Assembly: GCA_009705025.1 (NCBI GenBank)
Contig: WLDA01000075.1
Coordinates: 1 to 5,221, forward strand
From: Actinomycetota bacterium
GTDB taxonomy: Bacteria > Actinomycetota > Actinomycetes > Nanopelagicales > Nanopelagicaceae
Length of the DNA: 5,221 nucleotides
Reading direction: 5' to 3'
Position numbers and translations under genes: made by a program. The stretch's first letter is position 1; each line of letters begins with the position of its first letter. The notes beneath the pieces are model-generated. The model had not been told where the DNA came from. It was given only the letters and a program-made list of their open reading frames with translations, and did not search any database. This document shows, one piece after another, positions 1-5,221 of this stretch.

Positions 1-111
1 AAGGTCATTGGTCGCAATGGTCGTACCGCAAAAGCTCTTCGCACTGTTGTCAGTGCGCTCGCAGGTCGCACGATCCGCGTCGATCTCATTGAGACCGACG
101 AAGGTCGCTAA
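1..111 (+). CDS. khpA: KH-domain RNA-binding protein KhpA, C-terminal fragment
   Basis: This is the last 36 codons of a reading frame that enters from the left edge and ends at a TAA. The fragment starts KVIGRNGRTAKALRTVV, which contains the GxxG loop of a KH domain (GRNG, fragment residues 4-7) and the following helix, and ends with the strand TIRVDLIETDEG. KhpA proteins are about 75-80 residues, so roughly the last half is present. In the family, KhpA is a small cytoplasmic RNA-binding protein that works with KhpB in Gram-positive bacteria and is linked to sRNA or mRNA binding and cell-envelope control. The gene lies 8 bases before rimM, the usual actinobacterial order rpsP-khpA-rimM-trmD, so rpsP is expected just upstream of the window. 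The identification is strong; its role in this organism is inferred from the family. Confidence 0.93.
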   Translation, partial: KVIGRNGRTAKALRTVVSALAGRTIRVDLIETDEGR

Positions 112-119
112 CTACAACG

Positions 120-623
120 ATGCGCTTACTCGTGGGGCGAATTGGTCGCGCTCACGGAATTCTTGGTGAAGCAACGATTGAAGTTCGAACAGATGACCCA
201 GAAACTCGTTTTGCTATTGGTGCGCGCGTACAGACTGACAAGCATGGAGAACTAAGAATTATCTCGGGCAGAGTTCACAATGGAATTCTGCTCCTTGGTT
301 TTGAGGGCATTACCGATCGCAATGGCATCGAAAAATACAAAGATACTTTGCTCTATTCCGATGTAGATATTGATGCAGAAAGTGATGATGAAGACGATTA
401 CCACGTTCTTCAACTCATTGGATGTATCGCTTTTTTGGAAAGCGGCGAGAAATTCGGCGAAGTCACCGATGTAGTCAATCTTCCAGGCCAAGATCTATTG
501 GCAATCACTACTGCTCATGGCGAAACACTTATTCCATTTGTTCATCAATTAGTTCCAGTCGTTGATGTAAAAGCAAAGCGAATGACGGTAATTCCACCAG
601 ATCTCACAGGTGAAGTCATATGA
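120..623 (+). CDS. rimM: Ribosome maturation factor RimM
   Basis: RimM binds ribosomal protein uS19 and helps the 30S subunit head (16S rRNA 3' domain) to mature; it is cytoplasmic. The 167-residue product has the usual length. The N-terminal RimM beta-barrel covers about residues 2-84 and opens with the family signature [12 protein letters not shown] (6-17). An acidic linker (DAESDDEDD, 85-93) joins it to the C-terminal PRC-barrel, about 94-165, with YHVLQLIG (94-101), LPGQDLL (121-127), [14 protein letters not shown] (137-150) and the terminal IPPDL. The ATG fits because the family signature begins a few residues after it and no in-frame start lies between the khpA stop and it. There is no good Shine-Dalgarno: the only purine-rich run (GAAGG, 100-104) is 15 bases away, so translation probably depends on coupling to khpA across the 8-base gap. 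The last codons overlap trmD. Confidence 0.96.
   Translation: MRLLVGRIGRAHGILGEATIEVRTDDPETRFAIGARVQTDKHGELRIISGRVHNGILLLGFEGITDRNGIEKYKDTLLYSDVDIDAESDDEDDYHVLQLIGCIAFLESGEKFGEVTDVVNLPGQDLLAITTAHGETLIPFVHQLVPVVDVKAKRMTVIPPDLTGEVI
608..613 (+). promoter_or_regulatory. Shine-Dalgarno site for trmD inside rimM
   Basis: AGGTGA lies six bases before the trmD ATG and matches the end of the consensus AAGGAGGTGA. It is the only convincing ribosome binding site in the window, and it supports the start that overlaps the rimM stop (ATGA). Confidence 0.7.
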
Positions 624-1303
624 GAATTGATGCAGTAACAATATTTCCTGATTACTTTGCACCGTTGCAGCTTTCATTGCTAGGTAAAGCGCAAGGTCAA
701 GGAATATTAGAAATAAACATTCACGATTTGCGCTCATTTACAACTGATAACCATCACACAGTCGATGACACTCCCTATGGTGGTGGCGCTGGAATGGTGA
801 TGTTGCCAGAGGTGTGGGGCCTTGCAATTGATTCAGTTATACAAGATGGAGCGACACTCATTGTTCTCACCCCTGCAGGTAAACGTTTCACACAAGAAAT
901 GGCGCATGAACTAACCAGTGCAAAGCAATTGATTTTTGCATGTGGTCGCTATGAAGGCATCGATGATCGTGTGCGTCAGCATTATTCATCAGAGCAATAC
1001 AGCGCCCGCGGAATCAAAGTGTTAGAGGTATCAATTGGGGATTATGTATTAGGTGGCGGAGAAGTTGCCTCCATGGTGATGATTGAAGCAATTACTCGAC
1101 TATTACCTGGCGTTCTTGGTAATCCTGAATCATTAGTTGAAGAGTCACATATAAGTGAGGGATATCTTGAATACCCAAACTTTACTAAGCCGCAATTATG
1201 GAGAGATCTCTCAGTTCCCGAGATATTGCTCAGTGGAAATCATGCGCAGATTGCAAAGTGGCGAGCAACACAAGCAGAATTGCGTGCGAAAAAGAATTTA
1301 TAA
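620..1303 (+). CDS. trmD: tRNA (guanine(37)-N(1))-methyltransferase TrmD
   Basis: TrmD uses S-adenosylmethionine to make m1G37 in tRNAs reading CNN codons, which prevents +1 frameshifting. It is a SPOUT-class trefoil-knot enzyme that works as a dimer. At 227 residues it is close to the actinobacterial length and shorter than the E. coli protein of about 255. Visible motifs are [13 protein letters not shown] (1-13), [12 protein letters not shown] (49-60), the knot and cofactor segments [11 protein letters not shown] (108-118) and [11 protein letters not shown] (138-148), PGVLGN (163-168), YPNFTKP (185-191, usually YTRP) and [17 protein letters not shown] (199-215). The catalytic segment, usually EDSF or EDSH, reads EESH (174-177), so the expected catalytic Asp is Glu175. 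Otherwise the enzyme looks intact. It overlaps rimM by four bases (ATGA) and has its own Shine-Dalgarno, so the two are co-transcribed and probably translationally coupled. rplS, the frequent next gene, is absent. Confidence 0.97.
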   Translation: MRIDAVTIFPDYFAPLQLSLLGKAQGQGILEINIHDLRSFTTDNHHTVDDTPYGGGAGMVMLPEVWGLAIDSVIQDGATLIVLTPAGKRFTQEMAHELTSAKQLIFACGRYEGIDDRVRQHYSSEQYSARGIKVLEVSIGDYVLGGGEVASMVMIEAITRLLPGVLGNPESLVEESHISEGYLEYPNFTKPQLWRDLSVPEILLSGNHAQIAKWRATQAELRAKKNL

Positions 1304-1328
1304 CTCGCGGGTAACAGTACTTCTGCCG

Positions 1329-1340
1329 TAGCGTTGTGTA
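1329..1340 (+). promoter_or_regulatory. Candidate -10 element of a leaderless promoter for the desaturase
   Basis: TAGCGT (1329-1334) fits the actinobacterial -10 pattern TANNNT and is followed by six bases and then the ATG at 1341, so transcription would begin at or next to the start codon. No Shine-Dalgarno and no clear -35 hexamer are visible in the 37-base gap after trmD. The call rests on spacing and on the same arrangement before two other genes here. Confidence 0.4.
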
Positions 1341-2309
1341 ATGGCCTCAATTGACCCAGAGCTTCAAACTCGTCTGATTAGAGATCTTGAACCTGCCGTC
1401 GCAGTTGAATTAGCCCGCCATCTTGAAATTCAAAAAGACTGGTACCCACACGACTATGTCCCATGGTCTGAAGGACGAAACTTTGCTGGTCCTCTCAATG
1501 GAGATGCATGGGAAGCAAAAGATTCACGACTATCTAGTGTTGCCCAAGATTCTTTAGTTCTAAATTTACTAACTGAAGACAATTTACCGAGTTATCACAC
1601 TGAGATTGCAATCTCGATGGGGCGTGATGGCGCATGGGGAAATTGGATTGAACGTTGGACTGCTGAAGAAAATCGTCACGGCATTGTTATGCGCGATTAC
1701 CTCATGGCAACGCGCGGTGTAGATCCTTATGAATTAGAAGATTTACGTATGGCTCATATGTCGCAGGGATATCAAACTCCTTATGACAATGACATGTTGC
1801 ACACAGTTGCCTACGTTTCTTTTCAGGAACTAGCAACACGTATTTCGCACCGCAACACAGGCAAAATTTCAGATGACCCAATCTGTGAAAACATGTTGCA
1901 ACGCATTGCTTTAGATGAAAACCTACACATGATTTTTTACCGCAACCTTCTGGGTAAAGCAATTGATCTTGCTCCAAATGAGGCAATGCGCGCAATCACA
2001 GATGTTGTAACAAATTTTGATATGCCAGGTGCTGGTATGCCTGGTTTTGGACGTAAAGCCGTACAGATTGCTCTCGCTGGAATTTATGACATGCAACAGC
2101 ATCTAGATGATGTTGTCGCACCAGTTCTACGTGCATGGAATATTTTTGATCGCGAAGATTTCTCTGGAGATGGTCAAGCTGCTCGCGATGAACTTGCAAC
2201 TTGGCTTGCTGGTGCAACGGAAGAGTCAAATAGATTCAATGAAAAGCGTGAACTTCACTTTGAAAGACTAATTGCGCGAGGACAAGCGCCAATTAGAATT
2301 GCTAAATAA
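1341..2309 (+). CDS. Acyl-ACP desaturase (soluble diiron, DesA/stearoyl-ACP desaturase family)
   Basis: Members of this family are soluble ferritin-like diiron oxygenases that put a cis double bond into acyl chains carried on acyl carrier protein, using O2 and electrons from ferredoxin; in actinomycetes they are the DesA proteins. All six expected iron ligands can be placed on the 322-residue product: Glu79 in LLTEDNLPSYH, Glu110 and His113 in TAEENRHG, Glu163 in SFQELATRISHRNTG, and Glu193 and His196 in LDENLHMIFYR. A MPGAGMPGFGRKAVQIA segment (228-244) is also typical. There is no signal peptide or membrane segment. Length is in the normal range (mycobacterial DesA1 about 338). The ATG follows a 37-base gap without a Shine-Dalgarno but with a TANNNT box. 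The likely role is membrane unsaturated fatty-acid synthesis; chain length and double-bond position cannot be read from the sequence. The next gene follows after 25 bases. Confidence 0.92.
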   Translation: MASIDPELQTRLIRDLEPAVAVELARHLEIQKDWYPHDYVPWSEGRNFAGPLNGDAWEAKDSRLSSVAQDSLVLNLLTEDNLPSYHTEIAISMGRDGAWGNWIERWTAEENRHGIVMRDYLMATRGVDPYELEDLRMAHMSQGYQTPYDNDMLHTVAYVSFQELATRISHRNTGKISDDPICENMLQRIALDENLHMIFYRNLLGKAIDLAPNEAMRAITDVVTNFDMPGAGMPGFGRKAVQIALAGIYDMQQHLDDVVAPVLRAWNIFDREDFSGDGQAARDELATWLAGATEESNRFNEKRELHFERLIARGQAPIRIAK

Positions 2310-2334
2310 AAATTCGAAAGATATTATTGCCGTT
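2299..2334 (+). promoter_or_regulatory. Candidate promoter for the amidotransferase gene, leaderless geometry
   Basis: TTGCTA (2299-2304, four of six matches to TTGACA) is separated by 17 bases from TATTAT (2322-2327, five of six matches to TATAAT). The -10 box ends seven bases before the ATG at 2335. This is the best sigma-70-type promoter I can see in the window. The -35 box lies in the last codons of the desaturase gene. No Shine-Dalgarno sits at a usable distance. Confidence 0.5.
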
Positions 2335-3063
2335 ATGACAAAACGCGCGCTCTTTATCTTGCAAGATTATGTGAGCGATGGCGGGCCAGTCGCAGTTCAA
2401 TTTAGAAATCGTGGATATGAAATCCAACAATGCGTAGTTGTAGATAAAGATAATTACAAAACTCCTAACGTCACTGTGAATTGGCCAAACTTCCTAGAAT
2501 TTGATGCAATCGTTGCACTTGGTGCACCTTGGGGCGCTTTCGAAGATGAACGTATTGGTAACTGGTTATTGCCCGAAATGCATAAATTGCAAGAGGCACA
2601 CAATGCCGGTATTCCTATTCTCGGAATATGTTTTGGTGGTCAATTGATGGCACGTGCACTTGGTGGCACTGTTGCACGTGGTCCATACCCAGAACTTGGT
2701 TGGCATGAAATCCAGAGCGATGATGAAAGTTTTATTCCAAAAGGTCCATGGTTTCAATATCACTGGGATCGTTTCACCCTTCCACCTGGGGCCAAAGAGA
2801 TTGCTCGTACAGAACTATGTCCGCAGGCATTTACATTCGGGCGAACACTTGGAACGCAGTTTCATCCGGATGTTGATTCAGAAGTATTAGATCTATGGCT
2901 TGCAATGGAAGGCGGCCCAGATGATCTTGAAGCAGAGGGTGTTGTAATTGCTGATCTTCGCGCGCAAACAAAATTGGCTGATGCTAAAGCAAATCCCCGC
3001 AGCCATGCATTGGTCAATTATTTCCTTGACAATATTGCAACAGCCCCCGTTCAACGCATCTAA
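2335..3063 (+). CDS. Class I glutamine amidotransferase-like protein
   Basis: The 242-residue product is a stand-alone class I (triad) glutamine amidotransferase domain, of the kind annotated as GMP-synthase-like amidotransferase. Seen directly: LFILQDYVSDGGPV (6-19), ALGAPWGAFEDE (61-72), the nucleophile elbow PILGICFGGQLMARALGG (94-111) with catalytic Cys99, ELGWHEI (120-126), QYHWDRFTLPPGA (141-153) and the histidine segment GTQFHPDV (173-180) with His177. The third triad residue is normally Glu in HPE; here it is Asp179. No synthetase or acceptor domain is attached and none is encoded nearby, so the substrate is unknown; stand-alone relatives include gamma-glutamyl hydrolases and ligase partners. 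The start at 2335 is preferred because homologues begin close to the first beta strand (RALFIL); an upstream in-frame TTG at 2272 would add 21 polar residues and overlap the desaturase. It is 25 bases after that gene and may be co-transcribed with it or use its own promoter. Confidence 0.85.
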   Translation: MTKRALFILQDYVSDGGPVAVQFRNRGYEIQQCVVVDKDNYKTPNVTVNWPNFLEFDAIVALGAPWGAFEDERIGNWLLPEMHKLQEAHNAGIPILGICFGGQLMARALGGTVARGPYPELGWHEIQSDDESFIPKGPWFQYHWDRFTLPPGAKEIARTELCPQAFTFGRTLGTQFHPDVDSEVLDLWLAMEGGPDDLEAEGVVIADLRAQTKLADAKANPRSHALVNYFLDNIATAPVQRI

Positions 3064-3105
3064 GTAACGTTTACACGGGTTATTACTCACTAACTCTCAC
3101 GTTAC
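3064..3105 (+). repeat. 7-bp inverted repeat upstream of miaB
   Basis: GTAACGT (3064-3070) and ACGTTAC (3099-3105) are perfect reverse complements separated by 28 bases. The left arm starts directly after the amidotransferase stop codon; the right arm overlaps the candidate -10 box of miaB by three bases. The loop is too long and the stem too short for an ordinary terminator. It could be two half-sites of an operator or chance; a match this long in so short a gap is uncommon but not rare. Confidence 0.3.
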
Positions 3106-3114
3106 GATGGTGTC
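3103..3114 (+). promoter_or_regulatory. Candidate -10 element of a leaderless promoter for miaB-miaA
   Basis: TACGAT (3103-3108, four of six matches to TATAAT, fits TANNNT) is followed by GGTGTC and the miaB ATG at 3115. Transcription would start at or beside the start codon. A weak TTATTA (3080-3085) lies 17 bases upstream as a possible -35. The 51-base gap contains no Shine-Dalgarno near the ATG, which is what a leaderless message would predict. Confidence 0.5.
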
Positions 3115-4533
3115 ATGACGCGCACCTACACGGTCGAAACTTATGGCTGTCAGATGAATGTGCACGACTCTGAACGAATCGCGGGACTCCTTGATGAGGC
3201 TGGATTTATTCCTGTAGCCGATGGCGGACAAGCAGATATTGTAGTTTTCAATACCTGCGCAGTTCGAGAGAACGCGGATAACAAACTTTATGGAAACTTG
3301 AGTTTCCTAGCTCCTATCAAGAAACTCAATCCGAAGATGCAAATCGCTGTTGGTGGCTGTCTTGCACAGAAAGATCAAGCAACGATTCTCAAGAAAGCTC
3401 CTTATGTCGATGTTGTCTTTGGAACGCACAACGTTGGCTCACTTCCCGTGCTTCTTGAGCGTGCAAGAGTTGAAGAAGAGTCCCAGATTGAAATTCTTGA
3501 ATCACTTGAACATTTCCCTTCAACACTTCCAGCACGTCGCCTCTCCGCATTTTCTTCATGGGTTTCTGTCTCAGTTGGCTGCAATAACACATGCACATTT
3601 TGCATAGTTCCAACGCTGCGCGGAATTGAAAAAGATCGTCCCGCAGTAGATATTCTCAAAGAAGTTCGCACATTAGTTGAGCAGGGAGTTATTGAAATTA
3701 CGCTGCTTGGTCAAAACGTCAATGCTTACGGCGTGGATTTTGGTGACAGGGGAGCGTTTGCAAACTTGATTCGCGAATGCGGAAAGATTGATGGGCTCGA
3801 AAGAGTTCGATTTATGTCACCGCACCCACGAGATTTCACTGATGATGTCATCGAAGCTATGGCCCAAACTCCTAATGCGATGCCACATTTGCACATGCCG
3901 CTGCAGTCAGGCTCTGATCGAATCCTGCAGACAATGCGCCGCTCATATAGAACTGATCGATACTTGGGAATTCTTGAACGCGTGCGCGCAGCAATGCCAC
4001 ACGCATCGATTACAACCGACATCATTGTTGGTTTCCCAGGTGAGAGCGAAGATGATTTCCAAGCAACATTAGATATTTGCACACAAGCCAGATTCGCTGC
4101 TGCGTACACATATCAATATTCAAAACGTCCCGGAACGCCCGCCGCAACAATGCCAGATCAAGTCTCTCCTGAAGTTGTGGGTGAGCGATACACACGATTG
4201 CACGAGCATCAACAAGGACTTTCGCTATCTGTAAACAAAGAGGCAATCGGAAAATCCATGAAGGTACTAGTTGCAGATTACGAAGGCCGCCGAGATAGTG
4301 CGCAATCTCGCCTAACGGGGCGAAGCGAAGATTTTAGATTGGTGCACTTTGGAAATGAGAGCGATGCACGCCCCGGAGATATTGTCGATGTTGTAATCAA
4401 GGAAGCATCTGCCCATTATTTGATTGGTGATGCTGGCGCTGTTCGCAGTACTCGCGGGGGAGATGCGCATGAAGCGCGTAATCGAGAGAACGTGAAACAA
4501 GCACTATTACTTGGAATGCCTACTGTTCGCTAA
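3115..4533 (+). CDS. miaB: tRNA-2-methylthio-N(6)-dimethylallyladenosine synthase MiaB
   Basis: MiaB is a radical-SAM methylthiotransferase that turns i6A37 into ms2i6A37 in tRNAs reading UNN codons. The 472-residue product has the standard length and three domains. The N-terminal methylthiotransferase (UPF0004) domain, about 4-118, carries the three ligands of the auxiliary 4Fe-4S cluster: Cys12 ([11 protein letters not shown]), Cys48 ([10 protein letters not shown]) and Cys82 (GGCLAQKD). The radical SAM core, about 146-375, has CNNTCTFC with Cys156, Cys160 and Cys163, then [10 protein letters not shown] (197-206), [11 protein letters not shown] (261-271) and [10 protein letters not shown] (301-310). 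A TRAM RNA-binding domain follows at about 376-440. The tail ([11 protein letters not shown], 445-455) is of the actinobacterial type. The ATG at 3115 sits at the normal distance before YGCQMN. MiaA, which makes its substrate, is encoded immediately downstream with a one-base overlap. All key cysteines are present, so it should be active. Confidence 0.97.
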   Translation: MTRTYTVETYGCQMNVHDSERIAGLLDEAGFIPVADGGQADIVVFNTCAVRENADNKLYGNLSFLAPIKKLNPKMQIAVGGCLAQKDQATILKKAPYVDVVFGTHNVGSLPVLLERARVEEESQIEILESLEHFPSTLPARRLSAFSSWVSVSVGCNNTCTFCIVPTLRGIEKDRPAVDILKEVRTLVEQGVIEITLLGQNVNAYGVDFGDRGAFANLIRECGKIDGLERVRFMSPHPRDFTDDVIEAMAQTPNAMPHLHMPLQSGSDRILQTMRRSYRTDRYLGILERVRAAMPHASITTDIIVGFPGESEDDFQATLDICTQARFAAAYTYQYSKRPGTPAATMPDQVSPEVVGERYTRLHEHQQGLSLSVNKEAIGKSMKVLVADYEGRRDSAQSRLTGRSEDFRLVHFGNESDARPGDIVDVVIKEASAHYLIGDAGAVRSTRGGDAHEARNRENVKQALLLGMPTVR

Positions 4534-5221
4534 TGGAACTTATTGTTATTGCTGGAGCTACCGCTACAGGCAAGAGCGAACTCGCAATTGCAGTTGCAAA
4601 GGAAATCAACGCTGAAATTATCAATGCAGACTCAATGCAGATTTATAAAGGTATGAATATTGGAACAGCAAAGCTCTCACTAGAAGATCGCGGTGGAATT
4701 CCTCACCACCTACTTGATATTTTGGAAGTATCGCAAGATTCAACAGTTGCCTGGTACCAAAACCTTGCACGAGAGAAAATCACCGAACTAGATTCTCAAG
4801 GTAAAAATGTAGTTGTCGTCGGAGGAACGGGCTTATATATAAAATCAATATTGGATGAACTAAATTTCCCAGATACTGATCCTCAAGTTCGAAAATCCTT
4901 AGAGCTAGAAGCAGAGAAAATTGGTGCCGACGCACTCTTTGAAAGATTAGAAAAACTGGACCCTGCCGCAGCGATTGCAATCGATAGAGCAAATCTTCGT
5001 CGCGTTATCCGAGCACTAGAAGTAATTGAAATTACTGGTAAGCCCTTCACTGCCAACCTACCAAGGGAGGAGAGCTCGCGCTATCCCAAAGCAATGCAAT
5101 TTGGATTAGTGATGGAGCGCGATCACCTTATTGAACGCATCGATGCACGTGTCGAAAAGATGTGGCAGTTGGGATTTGTTGATGAAGTAAAGAAATGTAT
5201 AGAAAATGGAATGCTCAATGG
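4533..5221 (+). CDS. miaA: tRNA dimethylallyltransferase MiaA, 3' end cut off
   Basis: MiaA transfers a dimethylallyl group from DMAPP to N6 of A37 in tRNAs reading UNN codons, giving i6A37, the substrate of MiaB. The frame is open to the right edge with 229 codons, about three quarters of the usual 300-residue protein. Seen: the P-loop GATATGKS (8-15; most members have GPT at its start, here GAT), NADSMQIYKGM (31-41), IGTAKLS (43-49) and PHHLLDI (57-63) in the substrate region, VVGGTGLYIKS (95-105), ANLRRVIRALEVIEITGKP (153-171) and RDHLIERIDARVEKMWQLGFVDEV (196-219). The ATG shares its A with the last base of the miaB TAA stop (TAATG). No Shine-Dalgarno is well placed (GGAA at 4513-4516 is about 16 bases away), so termination-reinitiation after miaB is likely. 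Confidence 0.96.
   Translation, partial: MELIVIAGATATGKSELAIAVAKEINAEIINADSMQIYKGMNIGTAKLSLEDRGGIPHHLLDILEVSQDSTVAWYQNLAREKITELDSQGKNVVVVGGTGLYIKSILDELNFPDTDPQVRKSLELEAEKIGADALFERLEKLDPAAAIAIDRANLRRVIRALEVIEITGKPFTANLPREESSRYPKAMQFGLVMERDHLIERIDARVEKMWQLGFVDEVKKCIENGMLN

Noticed and set aside
1304..1340. Possible terminator after trmD
   Set aside because: Only a three-base-pair stem (CAG/CTG) can be drawn and there is no T-run; read-through from trmD cannot be excluded.
2022..2048. Short direct repeat (ATGCCAGGTGCTGG / ATGCCTGGTTTTGG type)
   Set aside because: It encodes MPGAGMPGFG, a conserved feature of acyl-ACP desaturases, so it is protein-level repetition and not a DNA element.
2272..2334. 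Upstream TTG start that would lengthen the amidotransferase by 21 residues
   Set aside because: The added residues are polar and unlike the family start, they overlap the desaturase by 38 bases, and the ATG at 2335 has a well-spaced -10 box and begins just before the first beta strand.
2648..2684. Repeated GCACGTG palindromic motifs
   Set aside because: They fall in the codons for the conserved ARALGGTVARG segment behind the nucleophile elbow; coding constraint and repeated Ala-Arg codons explain them.
3064..3114. Rho-independent terminator after the amidotransferase gene
   Set aside because: The inverted repeat has a 28-base loop, a 7-base stem and no following T-run.
3726..4109. 127-codon minus-strand open frame within miaB
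   Set aside because: It lies wholly inside a conserved, well-recognised gene, its translation has no recognisable motif, and it has no promoter or ribosome site; it is a shadow frame.

Overview
The window is a gene-dense, entirely plus-strand stretch of a bacterial chromosome. It holds seven protein genes, two of them cut by the window edges, and no RNA genes, mobile elements or CRISPR. The protein signatures point to an actinomycete: a KhpA-type KH protein directly before rimM, an actinobacterial-type TrmD with an 'ESH' catalytic segment, a MiaB tail of the [11 protein letters not shown] type, and a soluble acyl-ACP desaturase like the mycobacterial DesA proteins. The base composition is AT-rich for that phylum (roughly 40-50% GC by eye) and gaps between genes are tiny. 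I infer a streamlined, low-GC actinomycete, for instance a freshwater acI/Nanopelagicales-type organism; the taxon is inference.

Layout: (1) positions 1-1303 hold the end of khpA, then rimM and trmD, the middle of the classical rpsP-khpA-rimM-trmD operon for ribosome maturation and tRNA methylation, with rimM and trmD overlapping by four bases. (2) Positions 1341-3063 hold a diiron acyl-ACP desaturase and a class I glutamine amidotransferase-like protein, two metabolic genes where rplS often follows trmD. (3) Positions 3115-5221 hold miaB and the first three quarters of miaA, overlapping by one base; they act in sequence to make ms2i6A at tRNA position 37.

Together the translation genes serve 30S maturation (RimM), an RNA-binding chaperone-like role (KhpA) and modification of tRNA residue 37 (TrmD on G37; MiaA and MiaB on A37). 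The desaturase has no evident biochemical link to them.

The most notable regulatory signal is that all three genes preceded by a real non-coding gap (desaturase, amidotransferase, miaB) lack a Shine-Dalgarno sequence and instead have a TANNNT -10-like hexamer ending 6-7 nt before the ATG, the geometry expected of leaderless mRNAs. TrmD carries Glu where the family's catalytic Asp is expected, and the amidotransferase has HPD in place of HPE. I saw no clear evidence of a wholly new system; the window is mostly conserved housekeeping genes in an unusual order.
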